Shown: positions 56,476-64,000 of the stretch, piece by piece
How positions within the stretch are numbered: the stretch's first letter is position 1
How the letters are laid out: each line of letters begins with the position of its first letter
DNA from: Lactiplantibacillus plantarum
GTDB lineage: Bacteria > Bacillota > Bacilli > Lactobacillales > Lactobacillaceae
Reading direction: 5' to 3'
Assembly (NCBI RefSeq): GCF_014131735.1
Contig: NZ_CP039121.1
Span: 992,001-1,056,000, forward strand
DNA: 64,000 bases
Made by a program: the position numbers and the translations under genes
The notes under the pieces: generated by a model
Told to the model about the DNA's origin: nothing
Seen by the model: only the letters and a program-made list of their open reading frames with translations
Databases searched by the model: none

Positions 56476-58470
56476 ATGAGCTTTTTAGAATTACACGATA
56501 TTCGTAAGGCCTATACCTTAAATCACCAAGAGAATGTCATCTTGAAGGGCATTAATCTAAACTTCGAACGGGGGGAGTTTATTTCCATTCTTGGGGAGTC
56601 TGGTGGTGGTAAGTCAACGTTAATGAATATTATTGGTGGCTTGGATCATCATTATGATGGAGATGTCTTGTTAGACGGCCAATCCTTGCGTTCAATGAAT
56701 GTGCGGCAAATGGACCGGTATCGTCGGGAGACAATCGGGTTTATCTTTCAGAACTTTAACTTGGTAAGTTACCTAACTGTCTTGGATAACGTCATGCTTT
56801 CATTAAAGATGACTAAGACGTCCCATGCGCAACAAGTCCAGCAAGCACAGGACCTACTCAAGCGGGTGGGACTTGAGCAGCAGACGCACCAGTATCCAAA
56901 TGAACTATCCGGTGGTCAAAAGCAACGGGTCGCCATCGCTCGCGCACTAGCCAGTGACCCCGATATTATTATCGCAGATGAGCCGACCGGGGCGTTGGAT
57001 AGTGAAAATACCCAAGAAGTAATGGATATTTTATACTCAATCGCTGCGGAAGGTAAACTTGTGATCACCGTGACCCATTCGCAGGAAGTGGCTGACTACG
57101 GGACGCGGATCGTTCATTTGGATGACGGCCAGATTCATGACGAATTAGTGATCGGGGCGCCTTTCGACGTGGTCGATAAGCAACCGACGCGTTACCGAAC
57201 ACTTGGCTTTCGGCAGATGTTCCGGATGTCCATGCAACATATGCGTCGAATGTGGCTTCGTTACCTGCTGATTATCTTTGGATCGTCGATCGGGATCAGT
57301 AGTATCGTCGTAATGCTGGGCTTGGGATCAGGGATTCAAAATTATATGAATCACCAGATTACGTCTCAAGTTAATCCAACCGCTGTCCAAGTATCAAAGA
57401 AGACGGGGAAAGTCAGCACGGCTGCGCGTAAAAAAGCAACCAGTGCAGCAGCTTACAAAGCAGCGGTTAACCAAGAACAAGTCACAGCCGCGAAGAATGC
57501 CGAAGTGACGACTGCAAACGTCAAACAATTAGCGGCTATCAAACATGTTAAGTCTGCTAAGCTGGGCTATTACACGAGCACACAAGCGAGTTATAAAAAA
57601 ACAACCGTGACGGCCAGTCTCCAGACGGATAACCCCACAATTTTGAGTAAGACAATTAAGGACGGTTCACGTCCTGAAAATGGTCAAGTTTTGATTGGTC
57701 GTAAGTTAGCTAAGAAGATGGTGGGTAAGAAAAATTATCAACAAGCGCTCAATAAGAAGTTGACCGTTAAATTGGCAACGGTTAATCGCAAGAATCAGTC
57801 CGTAACGGTCAGTCAGACGCTGACCGTCAGCGGAATTACGGGTAGCGATGATACTAGCGTCGTGGTCTTACCACAAACCGTCAAAAAGATGTTAACTGCT
57901 AAGAATGTGGCTTATCGACCAAATTTTGCCATTGTTCAAATAGATAAATTGGCGAATGTTAAGCAAGTCGAACACCAAATCAAGGCAATCAAGGGAACGA
58001 ATAAGAAGCAACAGTATAACTATACCGGAATCGGTGATTTAATTGATTCATTGAATACCTATATTCGTTTAGCCACTAACGTATTGACCGGGGTGGCTGG
58101 TATTGCGTTATTAGTCTCAGCAATTATGATCATTGTTGTCCTGTACGTCAGCGTTTCTGAACGGACTCGTGAAATTGGGGTTTTGCGCGCACTTGGCGCC
58201 CGCAAACGCGATATTAGTCATTTGTTCTTTGCTGAGGCCTTAACTATCGGGGTATTAGCCGCCGTTATGGGGTTACTGTTTGGAGAAGGTTGGCAATTCT
58301 TAGGCAATATGGCCATCTATAGCTTAATTAAGTATCCAATCGTTCGAATCTCCGGGGCAGCAATGCTGGGCGGCATTACAGTCAGTGTTGTCATCAGTTT
58401 ATTGGCTGCTTTGGCACCGGCACATATGGCGGCACGGTTGGATCCAGTCGAGAGTTTATCACATGAATAA
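56476..58470 (+). CDS. MacB-like ABC transporter: ATPase fused to FtsX-type permease
   Basis: 664 residues. An N-terminal ABC domain (about 1-225) has Walker A GESGGGKST (40-48), signature LSGGQKQRVAIARAL and Walker B IIADEPTGALD. The permease part has one membrane segment near 260-280, a large Lys/Ala/Thr-rich extracellular domain (about 290-535) and three segments at the C-terminus (about 545-655), the MacB/FtsX layout. Such proteins export or expel peptides, or act in immunity to bacteriocins, rather than importing. GGAGG precedes the ATG. First gene of a three-gene operon leading to the peptide array; the glycosyltransferase follows after 17 bases. Confidence 0.9.
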   Translation: MSFLELHDIRKAYTLNHQENVILKGINLNFERGEFISILGESGGGKSTLMNIIGGLDHHYDGDVLLDGQSLRSMNVRQMDRYRRETIGFIFQNFNLVSYLTVLDNVMLSLKMTKTSHAQQVQQAQDLLKRVGLEQQTHQYPNELSGGQKQRVAIARALASDPDIIIADEPTGALDSENTQEVMDILYSIAAEGKLVITVTHSQEVADYGTRIVHLDDGQIHDELVIGAPFDVVDKQPTRYRTLGFRQMFRMSMQHMRRMWLRYLLIIFGSSIGISSIVVMLGLGSGIQNYMNHQITSQVNPTAVQVSKKTGKVSTAARKKATSAAAYKAAVNQEQVTAAKNAEVTTANVKQLAAIKHVKSAKLGYYTSTQASYKKTTVTASLQTDNPTILSKTIKDGSRPENGQVLIGRKLAKKMVGKKNYQQALNKKLTVKLATVNRKNQSVTVSQTLTVSGITGSDDTSVVVLPQTVKKMLTAKNVAYRPNFAIVQIDKLANVKQVEHQIKAIKGTNKKQQYNYTGIGDLIDSLNTYIRLATNVLTGVAGIALLVSAIMIIVVLYVSVSERTREIGVLRALGARKRDISHLFFAEALTIGVLAAVMGLLFGEGWQFLGNMAIYSLIKYPIVRISGAAMLGGITVSVVISLLAALAPAHMAARLDPVESLSHE

Positions 58471-58487
58471 AAGCGGGGGCGTAGCAA

Positions 58488-60065
58488 ATGTATTTCTTTA
58501 TTACGAGCAAAATTGATTCGACGCCATCAGCTATTGAGTTAGCCATGATTCAGCGTCAAAAATTATTCACAAAGCACCGGGTACCTGCGTTGATCGTGAC
58601 CCGTAACTTTGTACGCGATTTACATCATAATATGCAACTCATTGGGTATGATGATGAGTTCCAGGTCAATATGTATGATTATTTTCAAGGCACTACGAAT
58701 TACGAAGGCGAACCGTTAACTGCGGCCAATTATCCACGGGTGACGGGTGAAACGCTGGAACGGGTCAGCGCTAATGAATTTGACGTCATTCAACGGGAAC
58801 AACGGCAAAAAGCACTGATGTTAAATGCGCAGGGGAATATTGATTACGTCGATATTCTCAATCCACAGGGCGCGGTCAGCCGTCGAGACTATTATGATAC
58901 GCGGGGCTTCTTAACGGTGGCCCAGTACTTTGATGACAAGCAGAATATTGTGTTAGAGCAACACTGTAATTTACAACAACAGCCTGTCTTAGAGACGTTT
59001 TTCCGGCCAAATGAGAAGCAACAACCAGTTGCCACTCATCAACGGCTGTTAAACTATCACGGGCATAATTACGAATTTGAGGACTGGGATCAGCTGACTG
59101 CCTTTTTCTTAGACGCGTTAAATACTGAGTATGGCGGTCACGGAACCATGATCGTGGATCGTAGTGATGCTGGAATGAATCCGATTGTTAAAATGTCCAC
59201 AGCAGCGCGCAAGTATGAGTTCTTACACAGTAATTTCACGCTGGACCCACTTGACGTTGTGAACTCACCAATTGTGCCGTACACTCAAATCGGGTTAGAT
59301 CACGCCAGTCAAATGGCTGGTTTGATCATGTCCACGCAAGAAGAGTGTGATGATATGACGAACCACATTCATAATGTGATTCCAACTTTAGCGATTCCAG
59401 TTGGTAGTGTAAGTGACGAACAATTAGCAGCTCGTCCGGTTGACTTTAAGGATCGGATTGAGGGCAAGGTGATTGCCGTTGCTCGCTTATCGGCAGAGAA
59501 AAATTTGGAACAATTGATTAAGGCGGTCGCCTATGTTCATGAAAAACAGTCGAATGTGACCTTAGATATTTATGGTTATGGTGATTCATGGACTGGATTT
59601 AAAGAAGAAAATCGGTTGCGAGCCTTGGTCAGTTCGCAACGTTGGCAGTCATTTATCACGTTTAAGGGCTTTGAGCGCGATTTGACACCGGTCTATAACC
59701 AAGCACAACTGATGGTCCTTACTAGCCAATATGAGGGCTTTAACTTAGGTATTTTAGAAGGGTTAAGTCATGGCGTTCCGGTGGTTGCCTATGACATTAA
59801 GTATGGTCCGGCAACGATGATTACGGATGGTGAAAATGGGCGATTGATCACCCCCAATAATTTAGTTGAATTGGGCAAGGTGATTTTAACGCTCTTACAA
59901 CACCCTAAACAGTTGGCGAAGATGAGTGAACGGGCATATGGCAACAGTAGCCGTTTTTCTGAGGCTATGATTTGGCAACGGTGGAATGATCATGTCATTC
60001 AGCCTGATATTCAAGCAATGAGGGGAGTTACAACCAATGGAAACGCATATCACGTCATCGGCTAA
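58488..60065 (+). CDS. GT4-type glycosyltransferase, GtfA/TagE-like
   Basis: 525 residues. The N-terminal half starts MYFFITSKIDSTPSAIELAM, followed by QRQKLFTKHRVPALIVTRNF, as in GtfA (Ser/Thr O-glycosyltransferase of the accessory Sec system) and TagE-like enzymes. The C-terminal GT-B domain has ARLSAEKNLEQLI, YGYGDSW and the EX7E motif Glu416/Glu424 in YEGFNLGILEG, with GHGTMIVDRSD earlier. It would transfer a sugar (often GlcNAc or glucose) to Ser/Thr of a protein or to a teichoic-acid polymer. It lies in the operon feeding the Ser/Thr-rich peptide array, so a peptide acceptor is attractive but unproven. No GtfB-like partner is present. Overlaps the exporter gene by 29 bases. Confidence 0.88.
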   Translation: MYFFITSKIDSTPSAIELAMIQRQKLFTKHRVPALIVTRNFVRDLHHNMQLIGYDDEFQVNMYDYFQGTTNYEGEPLTAANYPRVTGETLERVSANEFDVIQREQRQKALMLNAQGNIDYVDILNPQGAVSRRDYYDTRGFLTVAQYFDDKQNIVLEQHCNLQQQPVLETFFRPNEKQQPVATHQRLLNYHGHNYEFEDWDQLTAFFLDALNTEYGGHGTMIVDRSDAGMNPIVKMSTAARKYEFLHSNFTLDPLDVVNSPIVPYTQIGLDHASQMAGLIMSTQEECDDMTNHIHNVIPTLAIPVGSVSDEQLAARPVDFKDRIEGKVIAVARLSAEKNLEQLIKAVAYVHEKQSNVTLDIYGYGDSWTGFKEENRLRALVSSQRWQSFITFKGFERDLTPVYNQAQLMVLTSQYEGFNLGILEGLSHGVPVVAYDIKYGPATMITDGENGRLITPNNLVELGKVILTLLQHPKQLAKMSERAYGNSSRFSEAMIWQRWNDHVIQPDIQAMRGVTTNGNAYHVIG

Positions 60066-61800
60066 ACAACCACATGCCAAGTATGGGACCCGTGATTTAT
60101 TGAGATTGATCATGACCCATGCTCACCCGAAGAAGGGACTCTTTGTGATTGGAATCCTGTTGTCGTTTGTCGCAACGATTTGTAGTCTTGGCATTACGTT
60201 GATGTTGAAGGAGTTTATCGACGCCTTTAACCATGGTACTTCGGGTCAACTGTTGCTTCGGTTAGGCGCTGTGATTGTCGTGCAGCTATTTGCAAGTGTT
60301 GCGTCGAGTTTTCTACTTAGTTATACGGGGGTCGACGCCGTTTCGACGTTGCGGAGCGCGTTATGGCAACATATCGTGGACTTGCCGATTCCGTATTTTG
60401 ACCATAACCGGACGGGGGAACTGTCTAGTCGGGTAGTTAACGATACATCGACGATTTTTGAATTGATTTCAAGTCAGTTTTCGAATGCCATTAATGGGAT
60501 CATCTCAATTGTGGGTTCCTTGACGTTAATGTTGTTATTAAACTTCCGCTTAACGATTATTATTTTAATTGTGGTTCCATTGATGGCCGTGATCATTGTG
60601 CCAATGGGTCAAGTGTTAGCGCGGATCTCCAAAGCGATTCAAAAAGAAACGGCCAACTTAAATAGTGCAGCAGTACAAATGATTGGTCAAAATCGGTTAG
60701 TGAAAGCAATGGTTGCTGAAAAGGCACTGAAAAAACAGGGAAAAGATCAAGTTGATCGGATCAAAGGCTTCAGTGTCCGTCAAATCAAGCTGATCTCGGT
60801 GCTTAATCCAGTGCTAAACATCATGTTACTGGCCGCAATTTTCATTATCATTGTTTATGGTGGGATCTTGGTACAAACGAACGCGTTGACAATTGGAAGT
60901 TTAGTAGCTTTCTTAATGTATGCCGTTCAAATGATTTCACCACTGAGTAGCGTAACGGGCTTAGTGACTGCCTTGCAACAAACGGTCGGGGCAACTGAGC
61001 GAATCGACAACATTTTAGATAGTCCGGAAGAAGATAAGCGGTTGTCAGGCGAAACGCTGTCAACAATCGATACGGTCGACTTTGATCACGTCGATTTTGG
61101 CTACGAAAGTGATAAACCGGTGCTTAAGGACATTGATTTGACAATTCATCGCGGTGAGCGGATTGCCTTGATTGGTGAGAGTGGTAGCGGGAAAACGACC
61201 TTAGTTTCGCTCTTAGAGGCTTACTATACGCCAACTCGTGGTGAGCTGGACGTGAATGGCGAGACAATGGCCAGTTATACGATTCCCTCGATTCGTAATC
61301 AGATCGGCTACGTGAGTCAAGAAGTAGACTTGATGCCCGGGACGATTCGCGATAATCTCCTGTTAGGTTCGACGGAACCGGTCTCTGATGAACAATTGAG
61401 TGCGTTGTTGACACAAGTCGGCTTAGCGGACTGGCTAGCTGAACTGTCAGCTGGTCTTGATACGGACGTCGGTGAACGGGGCTTGAATGTTTCTGGTGGA
61501 CAGCGGCAACGTTTGGCCATCGTCCGGGCACTCGTCCGCCACCCGTCGTTATTGATTTTAGACGAAGCGACGGCTAGTCTTGATAATCAGAACCAAGAAC
61601 GGGTGACCCAGCTCTTGGCGACGTTACCAGCTGACCTGACGACTATTACGATTGTCCATCGGTTAAACCAGATCGAAGCTTATCCGCGAATTCTCTTCAT
61701 GGAGGATGGTCAGATTACGGGTGATGGCAATCATGAGTCCTTATTAGCAACCCATGAACGTTATCGTGACTTTTATCGGCTGCAGTATCAACACGGTTAA
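60037..61800 (+). CDS. Half-size ABC exporter (BmrA/LmrA-type, peptide or lipid)
   Basis: 587 residues. Six membrane segments (about 30-300) are followed by an ATPase domain: Walker A GESGSGKTT (380-388), signature LNVSGGQRQRL (483-), Walker B LLILDEATASLD. There is no C39 peptidase domain, so it cannot cleave a double-glycine leader. Presumed homodimer, exporting a hydrophobic or peptide substrate. GGGGAG stands 9 bases before the ATG, inside the glycosyltransferase gene. Terminator after it; the peptide array begins 636 bases downstream on the same strand. Confidence 0.9.
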   Translation: METHITSSAKQPHAKYGTRDLLRLIMTHAHPKKGLFVIGILLSFVATICSLGITLMLKEFIDAFNHGTSGQLLLRLGAVIVVQLFASVASSFLLSYTGVDAVSTLRSALWQHIVDLPIPYFDHNRTGELSSRVVNDTSTIFELISSQFSNAINGIISIVGSLTLMLLLNFRLTIIILIVVPLMAVIIVPMGQVLARISKAIQKETANLNSAAVQMIGQNRLVKAMVAEKALKKQGKDQVDRIKGFSVRQIKLISVLNPVLNIMLLAAIFIIIVYGGILVQTNALTIGSLVAFLMYAVQMISPLSSVTGLVTALQQTVGATERIDNILDSPEEDKRLSGETLSTIDTVDFDHVDFGYESDKPVLKDIDLTIHRGERIALIGESGSGKTTLVSLLEAYYTPTRGELDVNGETMASYTIPSIRNQIGYVSQEVDLMPGTIRDNLLLGSTEPVSDEQLSALLTQVGLADWLAELSAGLDTDVGERGLNVSGGQRQRLAIVRALVRHPSLLILDEATASLDNQNQERVTQLLATLPADLTTITIVHRLNQIEAYPRILFMEDGQITGDGNHESLLATHERYRDFYRLQYQHG

Positions 61801-61840
61801 AAAGGCCTTAGTGAAATATTGTTTGATTATTAAAATTAGT

Positions 61841-61879
61841 AAGTGGTTATTGCTGAGTGTTGGCAATAGCCACTTTTTT
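61841..61879 (+). terminator. Terminator after the exporter gene
   Basis: AAGTGGTTATTGC pairs with GCAATAGCCACTT, then T-run. It separates the operon from the array. Confidence 0.9.
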
Positions 61880-62436
61880 GATCCCAAAATATGTATTCAA
61901 CTGGATAACGTGGGTTAAGGCATGAAATAAAACCGCCGTAAAAAATATAAAAAGTATTAATAATTTTAATAATAAGTCGAAAAAAGCGATATTTATAATT
62001 ATTTTTTAGGGAATAAATTTCCCGATGGTATGGTTCATAATTCGGAAAAAAAGAGGGGATGTCGCAGCAAGCAACTACGCTGAAATGCTGATATTATCAG
62101 GGGTTTAAACGCTTTCTGCTGGCATAGTTAACTGGTGATAAATATAAATAATATTGATATTGGACACAAATTTTGACCGTTAATGAAACGCGTAAGTTGT
62201 CCATAGTATACACATTTACTGATTGAATATGATACTGCCCTGTATTTATTCAAATATTAGTAATTTTATTGACGATTGTGGGGCGAATTAGTTAATATTT
62301 AAATCGTAAACGAGGTTACTTGTTTAACGTTCGCATTAGTAATCAATATTAGTTATTTAACAGACTAAATTAAATTAATGATTATTGAGCTGCTAATTTG
62401 TGAACAATTTGTAAATTTTCTAAGGAGGATATTAAC
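61880..62436 (+). promoter_or_regulatory. Long AT-rich region upstream of the peptide array
   Basis: About 560 bases with no gene. TTGACG (62269-62274), a 17-base spacer and TTAATA (62292-62297) form a possible promoter. The inverted TGGACA..AA / TTGTCCA around 62160-62205 might be an operator. Its length and low GC suggest a regulated, long-leader transcript. Confidence 0.35.
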
Positions 62437-62568
62437 ATGAGTTTCTTCAGTGATTTACATCTCTTACCAGGGACCCACACATCATCACATACTAGTTATG
62501 TCAGCAACCAACCACTTGGTACTTTCTATCAGTTTGTGTTGAACGTGATTGCCGCAATCAAAGGTTAA
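62437..62568 (+). CDS. Array peptide 1, type A, 43 residues
   Basis: Starts MSFFSDLHLLPGTHTSSHTS and has a middle VSNQPLGTFYQ. The C-terminal FVLNVIAAIKG is hydrophobic with one Lys. The N-terminal half contains three His and many Ser/Thr; no Cys is present. AAGGAGG is 9 bases upstream. Same subtype as peptide 8. No double-Gly leader, signal peptide or known family; presumably exported, perhaps after glycosylation. Confidence 0.85.
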   Translation: MSFFSDLHLLPGTHTSSHTSYVSNQPLGTFYQFVLNVIAAIKG

Positions 62569-62739
62569 GCGTTGCTAGAGACGGGTGTTAGGGAATTCAA
62601 TGATTAATTAGTTGAATTTTCTAACTGTTTAATCAAGTTTGTCGGAATTTAATTTGTTTTCCAAACTCTCAAGTCTTGCCATACAAGTGGCTAGGCTTGG
62701 GGATTTAACCATTAACTAACTTAAAAGGAGGAGTTATTC

Positions 62740-62883
62740 ATGAGTTTCTTTACTGATTTGCACTTCTTACCGGGAACCCACACGTCATCATACACATCAA
62801 GTGTTTCAAATGACATCTTCGGTGGCTTCCACAGCTTCATCTTAAACTTGATTCCTGCAATCAAGAGTTTGTTCAGCAAATAA
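62740..62883 (+). CDS. Array peptide 2, type B, long C-terminus, 47 residues
   Basis: Starts MSFFTDLHFLPGTHTSSYTS; middle SVSNDIFGGFHSF; ends ILNLIPAIKSLFSK. The longer, Pro-containing tail is shared with peptide 6. AAGGAGGAG upstream. It is preceded by a spacer of 171 bases with no other gene. Confidence 0.85.
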   Translation: MSFFTDLHFLPGTHTSSYTSSVSNDIFGGFHSFILNLIPAIKSLFSK

Positions 62884-62913
62884 TCATAGTTAATTTTATA
62901 GGAGGATTTCAAC

Positions 62914-63045
62914 ATGAGTTTCTTTAACGATTTCCACGTATTACCAGGTACGCATACGTCATCATACACATCAAGTGTTTCAAACGATATCTTCGGTGGT
63001 TTCCACAGCTTCGTCTTGAACTTGATTGCTGCATTCAAAAAGTAA
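62914..63045 (+). CDS. Array peptide 3, type B, 43 residues
   Basis: Starts MSFFNDFHVLPGTHTSSYTS; ends FVLNLIAAFKK. The protein is identical to peptides 4 and 5; the DNA differs only at a few third positions. TAGGAGGA upstream. Confidence 0.85.
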   Translation: MSFFNDFHVLPGTHTSSYTSSVSNDIFGGFHSFVLNLIAAFKK

Positions 63046-63077
63046 TTTAGTCAAACAATCATAGGAGGATTTACATT

Positions 63078-63209
63078 ATGAGTTTCTTTAACGATTTCCA
63101 CGTATTACCAGGTACACATACGTCATCATACACATCAAGTGTTTCAAACGATATCTTTGGTGGCTTCCACAGCTTCGTCTTGAACTTGATCGCTGCATTC
63201 AAAAAGTAA
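63078..63209 (+). CDS. Array peptide 4, type B, 43 residues
   Basis: Protein identical to peptides 3 and 5. Silent differences include ACG/ACA for Thr in the PGT stretch, ATCTTC/ATCTTT and ATT/ATC. Preceded by the conserved spacer with AGGAGG. Confidence 0.85.
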   Translation: MSFFNDFHVLPGTHTSSYTSSVSNDIFGGFHSFVLNLIAAFKK

Positions 63210-63241
63210 TTTAGTCAAACAATTATAGGAGGATTTACATT

Positions 63242-63373
63242 ATGAGTTTCTTTAACGATTTCCACGTATTACCAGGTACGCATACGTCATCATACACATC
63301 AAGTGTTTCAAACGACATCTTCGGTGGTTTCCATAGCTTCGTCTTGAACTTGATTGCTGCATTCAAAAAGTAA
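63242..63373 (+). CDS. Array peptide 5, type B, 43 residues
   Basis: Protein identical to peptides 3 and 4. Silent differences in the Asp (GAC) and His (CAT) codons of the NDIFGGFHS block. Conserved 164-base unit. Confidence 0.85.
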   Translation: MSFFNDFHVLPGTHTSSYTSSVSNDIFGGFHSFVLNLIAAFKK

Positions 63374-63405
63374 TTTAGTCAAACAATCATAGGAGGATTT
63401 ACATT

Positions 63406-63549
63406 ATGAGTTTCTTTAACGATTTCCATGTATTACCAGGTACACATACGTCATCATACACATCAAGTGTTTCAAACGACATTTTCGGTGGTTTCCATAG
63501 CTTTATCTTAAACTTGATTCCTGCAATCAAGAGCTTATTCAGCAAGTAA
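63406..63549 (+). CDS. Array peptide 6, type B, long C-terminus, 47 residues
   Basis: Same N-terminal two-thirds as peptides 3-5, then FILNLIPAIKSLFSK as in peptide 2. This looks like a recombinant between the peptide 3-5 head and the peptide 2 tail. Confidence 0.85.
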   Translation: MSFFNDFHVLPGTHTSSYTSSVSNDIFGGFHSFILNLIPAIKSLFSK

Positions 63550-63580
63550 TCAAAACTAATCTTTTAGGAGGATTTATATT

Positions 63581-63712
63581 ATGAGTTTCTTTAACGATTT
63601 TCACGTATTACCAGGTACGCATACGTCATCATACACATCAAGTGTTTCAAATGATATCTTTGGTGGCTTGCACAGCTTCATCTTGAACGTTATTAAAGCG
63701 ATCAAGGGATAA
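63581..63712 (+). CDS. Array peptide 7, type B, 43 residues, variant tail
   Basis: Same head as peptides 3-6; GGL for GGF, and the tail HSFILNVIKAIKG has an extra Lys inside the hydrophobic helix. TTAGGAGGA upstream. Confidence 0.85.
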   Translation: MSFFNDFHVLPGTHTSSYTSSVSNDIFGGLHSFILNVIKAIKG

Positions 63713-63790
63713 TCTATTTCGATAAACTAATTAATTAATATATTAATTAATGTCTTGATATTATTTAGATAATGAGGGAGGATATACATT

Positions 63791-63922
63791 ATGAGTTTCT
63801 TTTCAGATTTACACTTTTTACCAGGTACGCATACTTCATCACACACCAGCTACGTTAGCAACCAACCACTTGGTACTTTCTACCAATTCGTATTGAACGT
63901 AATTGCTGCATTCAAAGGCTAA
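63791..63922 (+). CDS. Array peptide 8, type A, 43 residues
   Basis: Starts MSFFSDLHFLPGTHTSSHTS and ends FVLNVIAAFKG, differing from peptide 1 at only two residues, although it lies at the other side of the type B block. GGGAGGA upstream. Confidence 0.85.
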   Translation: MSFFSDLHFLPGTHTSSHTSYVSNQPLGTFYQFVLNVIAAFKG

Positions 63923-63951
63923 TTAATTAACAATTAAAGGGGATTAATCTC

Positions 63952-64000
63952 ATGAGTTTTTTCAATGATTTTCATATTTTACCAGGTACACACACATCAT
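63952..64000 (+). CDS. Array peptide 9, 3' end outside window
   Basis: Only the first 16 codons are visible: MSFFNDFHILPGTHTS, the invariant head. AAAGGGG lies upstream. It shows the array continues past the window. Confidence 0.8.
   Translation, partial: MSFFNDFHILPGTHTS

Larger units (their letters stand above)
62437..64000 (+). repeat. Tandem array of at least nine small peptide genes
   Basis: Each unit is a complete small gene of 43-47 codons with its own GGAGGA-type site 8-10 bases before ATG. Four units (starting 62914, 63078, 63242, 63406) are spaced exactly 164 bases apart and have near-identical intergenic DNA (TAATTTAGTCAAACAAT, then AGGAGGATTTACATT). Other spacings are 303, 174, 175, 210 and 161. 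The array runs off the window end. Two subtypes alternate: type A (SNQPLGTFYQ) at units 1 and 8, and type B (SNDIFGGFHS) at units 2-7. Confidence 0.9.

Noticed and set aside
60848..61531. Open frames antisense to the ABC exporter gene
   Set aside because: They mirror the codon structure of a clear ABC transporter gene and lack ribosome binding sites.
62721..63038. 105-residue open frame on the minus strand across array units 2 and 3
   Set aside because: It is antisense to two complete peptide genes, has internal repetition caused by the array, and has no ribosome binding site.
62437..64000. CRISPR-like interpretation of the regular 164-base repeats
   Set aside because: The repeats contain full conserved coding frames with ribosome binding sites and no short unique spacers; no cas genes are present.

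Overview
The window is chromosomal DNA of a low-to-mid GC lactobacillus, almost certainly the Lactiplantibacillus plantarum group. Support: a complete his operon and a metA-metY-hom operon each behind a T-box leader, a tmRNA gene whose tag reads AKNNNNSYALAA, lactobacillus-type PTS, ABC-F and GRP-family sugar transport genes, strong AGGAGG ribosome binding sites and frequent GTG/TTG starts.

Layout. 1-5.3 kb: the 3' end of asd, a SRPBCC-SDR-MerR cluster, then a leftward DUF1801/CorA pair and a VanZ-RDD membrane protein. 5.5-14.5 kb: histidine biosynthesis (PHP-type histidinol phosphatase, then T-box-hisZGDBHAFIEC), covering every step from PRPP to histidine. 14.7-17 kb: hexapeptide acetyltransferase, TerC protein, beta-hydroxyacid dehydrogenase. 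17.2-17.8, 22.7-23.3 and 33.1-34.0 kb: three copies of a structured, apparently non-coding repeat; two keep long terminal inverted repeats. 18-22.6 kb (leftward): NADH oxidase with two tandem near-identical promoter/operator units, and a three-gene ABC uptake system behind a strong promoter, an unidentified structured leader and a terminator. 23.3-27.2 kb: Met T-box with metA, metY, hom. 27.4-32 kb: DegV, a T-box-controlled PanE-like reductase with a reiterated octamer in its leader, and a GlcNAc/glucose-type PTS EIICBA. 34-48.7 kb: GNAT, ABC-F, diguanylate cyclase, small membrane proteins, Lrp regulator, NlpC/P60 peptidase, DUF915 lipoprotein, NrtR-like regulator with NiaP-like niacin transporter, ECF S component, tmRNA, EamA permease, and the ACT/UPF0210 pair. 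49-55.5 kb: OmpR-type two-component system, PUA/SAM methyltransferase-like protein, GlcU-type sugar transporter, glucose-6-phosphate isomerase.

The most unusual region is 56.5-64.0 kb. A MacB-like ABC protein, a GtfA/TagE-like glycosyltransferase and a half-size ABC exporter form one operon. It is followed by a tandem array of at least nine tiny genes, the last cut by the window edge, each with its own AGGAGG-type site. Each encodes a 43-47 residue, cysteine-free peptide with a nearly invariant Ser/Thr/His-rich N-terminal half and a hydrophobic, amphipathic-looking, Lys-ending C-terminal half. None has a double-glycine or Sec leader. I infer, without proof, a secreted multi-peptide system in which the glycosyltransferase decorates the Ser/Thr segment and the ABC proteins export the peptides or protect the producer. 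I do not recognise it as a described family.

Limits: everything is read by eye. Family names come from motifs, promoter and operator calls are pattern matches, and RNA structures are hand pairings.
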